Virus record (IMG/VR): IMGVR_UViG_3300009432_000043
Location: 1 to 22,095 of that record
Reading direction: 5' to 3' (one strand)
Source of the DNA: a virus
Length of the DNA stretch: 22,095 nt
In this document: positions 19,026 to 22,095 of the stretch, one piece after another
Numbering within the stretch: position 1 is the first letter of the stretch
How the letters are laid out: each line of letters starts with the position of its first letter
Notes under the pieces: model-generated
Told to the model about the DNA's origin: nothing
Seen by the model: the letters and a program-made list of their open reading frames with translations, nothing else
The model's database searches: none
Translations under genes and position numbers: made by a program

Positions 19026-20321
19026 TTACTCTGCTTCTTCTAAATAAAAAGTAATTGAATCAAGACCTGTGCAATCTACTCCGTAATAGAAGTCAATAGT
19101 ATCTCCTGCGCTTAATGTGTATTGAGGTGATCTAAGCCAGAAGTATACGGGGACTGCATTGCCAACAGATGAGCTTTCAAAAAAGCCGTAACCTTGAGTA
19201 TCATCTATGAAGTTTATTAGCCTTCCTGTATTACCACTTGGAGTTCTACCGGGGGAGTTTTTAAATACAAAAAGACCTGAATTCCCTCCACCATTAACTG
19301 CCTCCCAAGATGTAGGGCTACTTGTAGTATTGGTTTTTGCAGACCTTTCCCAACCAGTAGCTGAAACACCTCCTGTAAGCATTGGGTATTCAGATTCAAC
19401 ACCATCTTGCGTAACAATAGTCATAATAGATTGCATGTCACTATGATAAGAAGAACCCGCTGAAACTTCTCTATAGGGGTTGCAATAAAATCTATAGACG
19501 CCCGCTGTAGACGCTGTTAACCTAACTCTGCGCCAAAATGCTGTCCCAATTATTTCCTCAGAACCTCCAATACCATCGAAATCTGCGTCAATAGGTATAT
19601 AATAATCAGTAGCAGAATCATATCCTTCAAGAGTAGCGGGTAGATACTGAGAGGGAGCAACAACAGGTATCCCACTTGCTTCTGATAGATTTGAGATTCT
19701 TAACTCACCTTGATCTAAGTATATGTACTCAAGGTCATACCAATTCATTTCATCGTTAGAATATTGAACAGTTAGACTTTGAGCGCCGTAAGTGTCACCA
19801 GGGCGGTTTTCAACTAAAAGGCTTTTAACCAATGTAGGTGACCCTAAGTCAAACTGAATGTAATTATCATACTGTTGACTGTCAGATTCACCAAGTTGCC
19901 ACCAACCCCGAATTGCGCTTTCATTTAAAACATTAGTGTAATAATAGGCATTTGTAGGATCATCACCAGTGCCACCAAAATTGGCACTAATGTTACTAAG
20001 TGTCCCTAATGCAGTGCCAGATCCATTGGCATCGCTGTATATTTGTAACCTAGTAATAAAGCAACCGGAACCGCTTGCGTGAGGGACCCACTGAGTGAAT
20101 CTAAAATACCTACCTGTAGCTCCAAGCGCAACAAAGGATTTGCCGTAAAAATCACTAGACAAATCAATTTCGCTATTTGGAATAGGCTTTCCTGCTAAGG
20201 TTCTAAAGCTTTCATCATTCATAGAAACCGAAGCACTAGGTTCAAGCTGCAATTCAATGGCGATTGACCTTCCAGCAGTGTCCCCTCCTAGAGATAGTTC
20301 ACCATCAAATGCAAGAGCCAT
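19026..20321 (-). CDS. Tail-associated adhesin-like protein with discoidin-type region, 431 aa
   Basis: Residues 30-62 hold a pattern frequent in phage tail proteins: VSMNDESFRTLAGKP, then SEIDLSSDFYGKS. The following part (about 68-215) resembles an F5/8 type C (discoidin) carbohydrate-binding fold: YFRFTQW, ITRLQIYSD, WWQLGES, YIQFDLGSPTLVKSLLVENR and LTVQYSNDEMNWYDL, with the typical buried aromatic and arginine positions. The C-terminal half is beta-rich, ends in a domain with aromatic and glycine content, and has no recognised family. A receptor-binding or tail-tip role is likely. Translation starts at 20321 with a TAATG overlap and a near-perfect Shine-Dalgarno. Confidence 0.7.
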   Translation of the reverse strand: MALAFDGELSLGGDTAGRSIAIELQLEPSASVSMNDESFRTLAGKPIPNSEIDLSSDFYGKSFVALGATGRYFRFTQWVPHASGSGCFITRLQIYSDANGSGTALGTLSNISANFGGTGDDPTNAYYYTNVLNESAIRGWWQLGESDSQQYDNYIQFDLGSPTLVKSLLVENRPGDTYGAQSLTVQYSNDEMNWYDLEYIYLDQGELRISNLSEASGIPVVAPSQYLPATLEGYDSATDYYIPIDADFDGIGGSEEIIGTAFWRRVRLTASTAGVYRFYCNPYREVSAGSSYHSDMQSIMTIVTQDGVESEYPMLTGGVSATGWERSAKTNTTSSPTSWEAVNGGGNSGLFVFKNSPGRTPSGNTGRLINFIDDTQGYGFFESSSVGNAVPVYFWLRSPQYTLSAGDTIDFYYGVDCTGLDSITFYLEEAE

Positions 20322-20812
20322 TAGTCACCTCCTTTGCGTGGAGCTGCCTGAACAAGTAAATCAGCCGCTGTATCAGCCGCTTCATCTTCCTGGCGTAAAG
20401 CTGCCTGAACAAGTAAATCAGCCGCTGTATCAGCCGCTTCATCTTCCTGCTTTGCAAGGTTAGCTGCAGCTTTTGCAACTTCAACCCAAGGTAGCTTTTT
20501 CTCAACTGTAACAGTTTTAGAGTTGTTAATCATAGATGAAATTTTAGCTTCTAGCTCTGTTACTTTTTCTTGGCCAAGATTAGCTTTAACCCATTCGATA
20601 GCAATTACCTCTGTAACTTCAATCCAAGGAATAAAGTTTTCAGAGGTTACATCACTTTCTAATTTAACCTTACCGTACATTCTACCATTGTGGGTATTGC
20701 CCTCGACCTCCTCATAGTCAAGGGCTTCCCAATGGGCTTCATAAACAGCGCCTGAATCTGCGTGAGCATTTAGCTTCACTATTCTCCATAATGTAGCCAT
20801 TAATGTAGCCAT
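20321..20812 (-). CDS. Small tail-module protein with C-terminal tandem repeat, 163 aa
   Basis: No named family. Resembles small proteins found between tail fibre genes of marine phages (MATLMATLWRIVKLNAHADS, then AVYEAHWEALDYEE). The C-terminal third carries two copies of a 19-aa unit (QEDEAADTAADLLVQAA plus LR or PR), acidic and helical. The first ATG is chosen (GGAGAAACAATAATG; TAATG overlap with the fibre gene); a 12-bp duplication gives a second in-frame ATG four codons later. It may be a tail-fibre assembly partner or connector. Expression is coupled to both neighbours by TAATG overlaps. Confidence 0.75.
   Translation of the reverse strand: MATLMATLWRIVKLNAHADSGAVYEAHWEALDYEEVEGNTHNGRMYGKVKLESDVTSENFIPWIEVTEVIAIEWVKANLGQEKVTELEAKISSMINNSKTVTVEKKLPWVEVAKAAANLAKQEDEAADTAADLLVQAALRQEDEAADTAADLLVQAAPRKGGD
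20325..20335 (-). promoter_or_regulatory. Near-consensus Shine-Dalgarno for the adhesin-like gene
   Basis: AAAGGAGGTGA on the minus strand is a nearly complete anti-16S complement, located in the last codons of the upstream gene and 4 nt before the ATG at 20321. It supports this start and suggests strong coupled translation of a structural protein. Confidence 0.8.
20336..20449 (-). repeat. Two 57-bp tandem repeats inside the small tail-module gene
   Basis: Units at 20336-20392 and 20393-20449 are identical except for two bases near one end, keeping frame and encoding a 19-aa repeat. Lack of synonymous differences points to a very recent duplication. Confidence 0.95.
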
Positions 20813-22095
20813 TATTGTTTCTCCAAGTTATTTAATTTGTTTTCTAAATCTTCTACTTTCTTAGTCAATTCTTTAACCGCTTCAATAAGCAAAGGAGTTA
20901 GTTTCTCATACATTACAGTTTTGTAATCTTGACCTATAGCAGATTTAGTTACAATTTCAGGTAATACTGATTCAACTTCTTGAGCAGAAACACCTACTTC
21001 TAATCCTTCAGCTTTTACACCAAGCAATTTAGCTGTTTCATTAGGAGTATAGTAATAACCATTAAGCTTATTTACTTTATCTAGTGCATTAGGAATAGTA
21101 CCACTAAAGTCTTTTAAGCGTTCATCAGAGAAGAACGAGGTAATATTACCCGTAGCAACAATATCACCAACAACATGAAGCACTTTTGAGGGGGTAGAGG
21201 TACCTATGCCGACATAGTTGTTTGCGCTATCAATGCGCATAGTTTCGCCATTTGAACCTTGGGAGAAGACTATGTCTGCATCCAATGATGCACCAGCGCT
21301 TCCAAGTAAAAATACCTCGCCATTATAAGCTTGAAGAGAGGCAGTAGTGCTTACAGTGTTTGTATTAGTAACTGCAATTCCAACAGCGGAAGCAGAGCTT
21401 TTGCTAGTATAAAGACCAGTAGCTGAAATATTTCCTACTACTTCAAGACTGTCAATTGGAGCATCAGTACCTACACCTACATAACCAGTAGTGCCGTCTA
21501 CATAGAGAGAATTAGTACTAACATTAGATTCAATTCTATGGTTAATAGTGTCGCCTGATTCATTAAAAGTAGTATCATTTTGAGACATCTTCATGCGGTT
21601 ACGCATATTACCGTTTCTAGCAACTTGAATTTTAAAGAAACCACTCTCATTAGTAGTACCAGAATTAGCTATTTGAGTAGTAAACTCAACGTATTCAACA
21701 GTAGCACCTGCACTATCCTTGCCTACAGATTGTATTTTACCAAGAACATCGCCATTTGATGGACTTGCTGATTCTCTTTCCATTCGGAAAACAGGACCAC
21801 TAAGGTCATCATCATCTGTGCTTTTAAGAACTAACTGAGCAGTGTTGTCATCGGTTGTAATAGTAACCGTATCTGTAAAGGTAGGGTTATCAATGACGCT
21901 TACTGTGCTAATACCTGCGTCTTCAGCTATAGAAATATTAGTACCTTCTGCAACTGCGGCGGCGTTTCCTTGAAGCCCTTGAAGTCCTATAAGACCTTGG
22001 GGACCAATTTCACCTTGAGCGCCTACATCGCCTTGAAGACCTATAAGGCCCTGAAGACCAATTCCACCTTGAGCGCCTACATCGCCTTGAGCGCC
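20812..22095 (-). CDS. Collagen-like tail fibre with C-terminal S74 intramolecular chaperone (5' end outside window)
   Basis: The visible 427 aa continue in frame to the right edge, so the start is missing. It opens with collagen-like Gly-X-Y triplets (about 44 residues: GAQGDVGAQGGIGLQG and similar), then a beta-rich shaft with two VGIGTxxP-type repeats (YVGVGTDAPIDSLEV and YVGIGTSTPSKVLHV). It ends with a peptidase S74 domain: FFSDERLKDFSG, where the Ser-Asp pair (Ser at about visible residue 323) is the self-cleavage site; LEVGVSAQEVESVLPEIV and KLTPLLIEAVKEL follow; a final coiled coil closes the protein. S74 domains trimerise the fibre and are then cut off. It is the host-recognition fibre or part of it. 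Confidence 0.92.
   Translation of the reverse strand, partial: GAQGDVGAQGGIGLQGLIGLQGDVGAQGEIGPQGLIGLQGLQGNAAAVAEGTNISIAEDAGISTVSVIDNPTFTDTVTITTDDNTAQLVLKSTDDDDLSGPVFRMERESASPSNGDVLGKIQSVGKDSAGATVEYVEFTTQIANSGTTNESGFFKIQVARNGNMRNRMKMSQNDTTFNESGDTINHRIESNVSTNSLYVDGTTGYVGVGTDAPIDSLEVVGNISATGLYTSKSSASAVGIAVTNTNTVSTTASLQAYNGEVFLLGSAGASLDADIVFSQGSNGETMRIDSANNYVGIGTSTPSKVLHVVGDIVATGNITSFFSDERLKDFSGTIPNALDKVNKLNGYYYTPNETAKLLGVKAEGLEVGVSAQEVESVLPEIVTKSAIGQDYKTVMYEKLTPLLIEAVKELTKKVEDLENKLNNLEKQ
21968..22095 (-). repeat. Gly-X-Y coding repeats in the tail fibre gene
   Basis: A block of near-identical 18- to 63-bp units (for example GTAGGCGCTCAAGGT and GGTCTTCAAGGCGAT) encodes G-A-Q-G-x-x-G-L-Q triplets. 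It continues past the right edge. Such DNA repeats change number readily, giving fibre length variation. Confidence 0.85.

Overview
The window is part of a lytic tailed-phage genome of the T7 supergroup (short-tailed, single-subunit RNA polymerase type). Every gene I can support lies on the minus strand, so transcription runs right to left. The diagnostic genes are a T7-type RNA polymerase, a family A DNA polymerase with 3'-5' exonuclease, a primase-helicase with an N-terminal zinc finger, a gp6-like 5'-3' exonuclease and an acidic-tailed ssDNA-binding protein. The base composition leans to AT. Small proteobacterial-type proteins (DUF1289, many exported proteins with Gram-negative signal peptides) suggest a Gram-negative, possibly marine gammaproteobacterial host; this is inference.

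Layout in transcription order, from the right edge. (1) 22095-19026: end of the structural module, with a collagen-like tail fibre carrying a C-terminal S74 chaperone domain (cut by the window edge), a small protein with a fresh tandem duplication, and a discoidin-like fibre/adhesin protein. (2) 18936-18077: lysis pair (GH24 endolysin, 3-TM holin), closed by an intrinsic terminator. (3) 18032-14466: an accessory, probably early, region of small and mostly exported proteins. Two long identical leader repeats (about 15784-15852 and 17964-18032) begin its two sub-blocks. The first sub-block holds three hammerhead ribozymes, each placed flush against the stop codon of the gene before it. The second holds a pilin-like protein, a possible chaperone-like protein and an exported coiled-coil protein. 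(4) 14459-14341: a 34-bp inverted repeat followed by T13, directly before the RNA polymerase gene. (5) 14317-340: RNA polymerase, SSB, a run of small genes, DUF3310 protein, DNA polymerase, MazG-like pyrophosphohydrolase, exonuclease, GIY-YIG protein, primase-helicase, and an AAA+ ATPase with an unrecognised N-terminal half. (6) 263-1: start of a dCMP deaminase gene, cut by the left edge.

Two copies of a 25-nt element with a T7-class promoter layout (TAAT ... CTAAAG) follow the RNA polymerase and AAA+ genes. They probably drive the SSB operon and the deaminase operon through the phage's own polymerase. Most gene junctions are TAATG or ATGA overlaps, which suggests translational coupling, and most starts have an AAAGGAAA-type ribosome-binding site.

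Lysis genes are followed directly by the polymerase and replication genes on one strand. In T7 order this would span the two genome ends, so the parent sequence is probably a circularised or permuted assembly, or the phage has a rearranged order. No stretch over 300 bases lacks a gene; the largest gaps (11839-11989 and 14318-14465) hold the structured elements listed. I see no tRNA, CRISPR array, insertion sequence or integrase.
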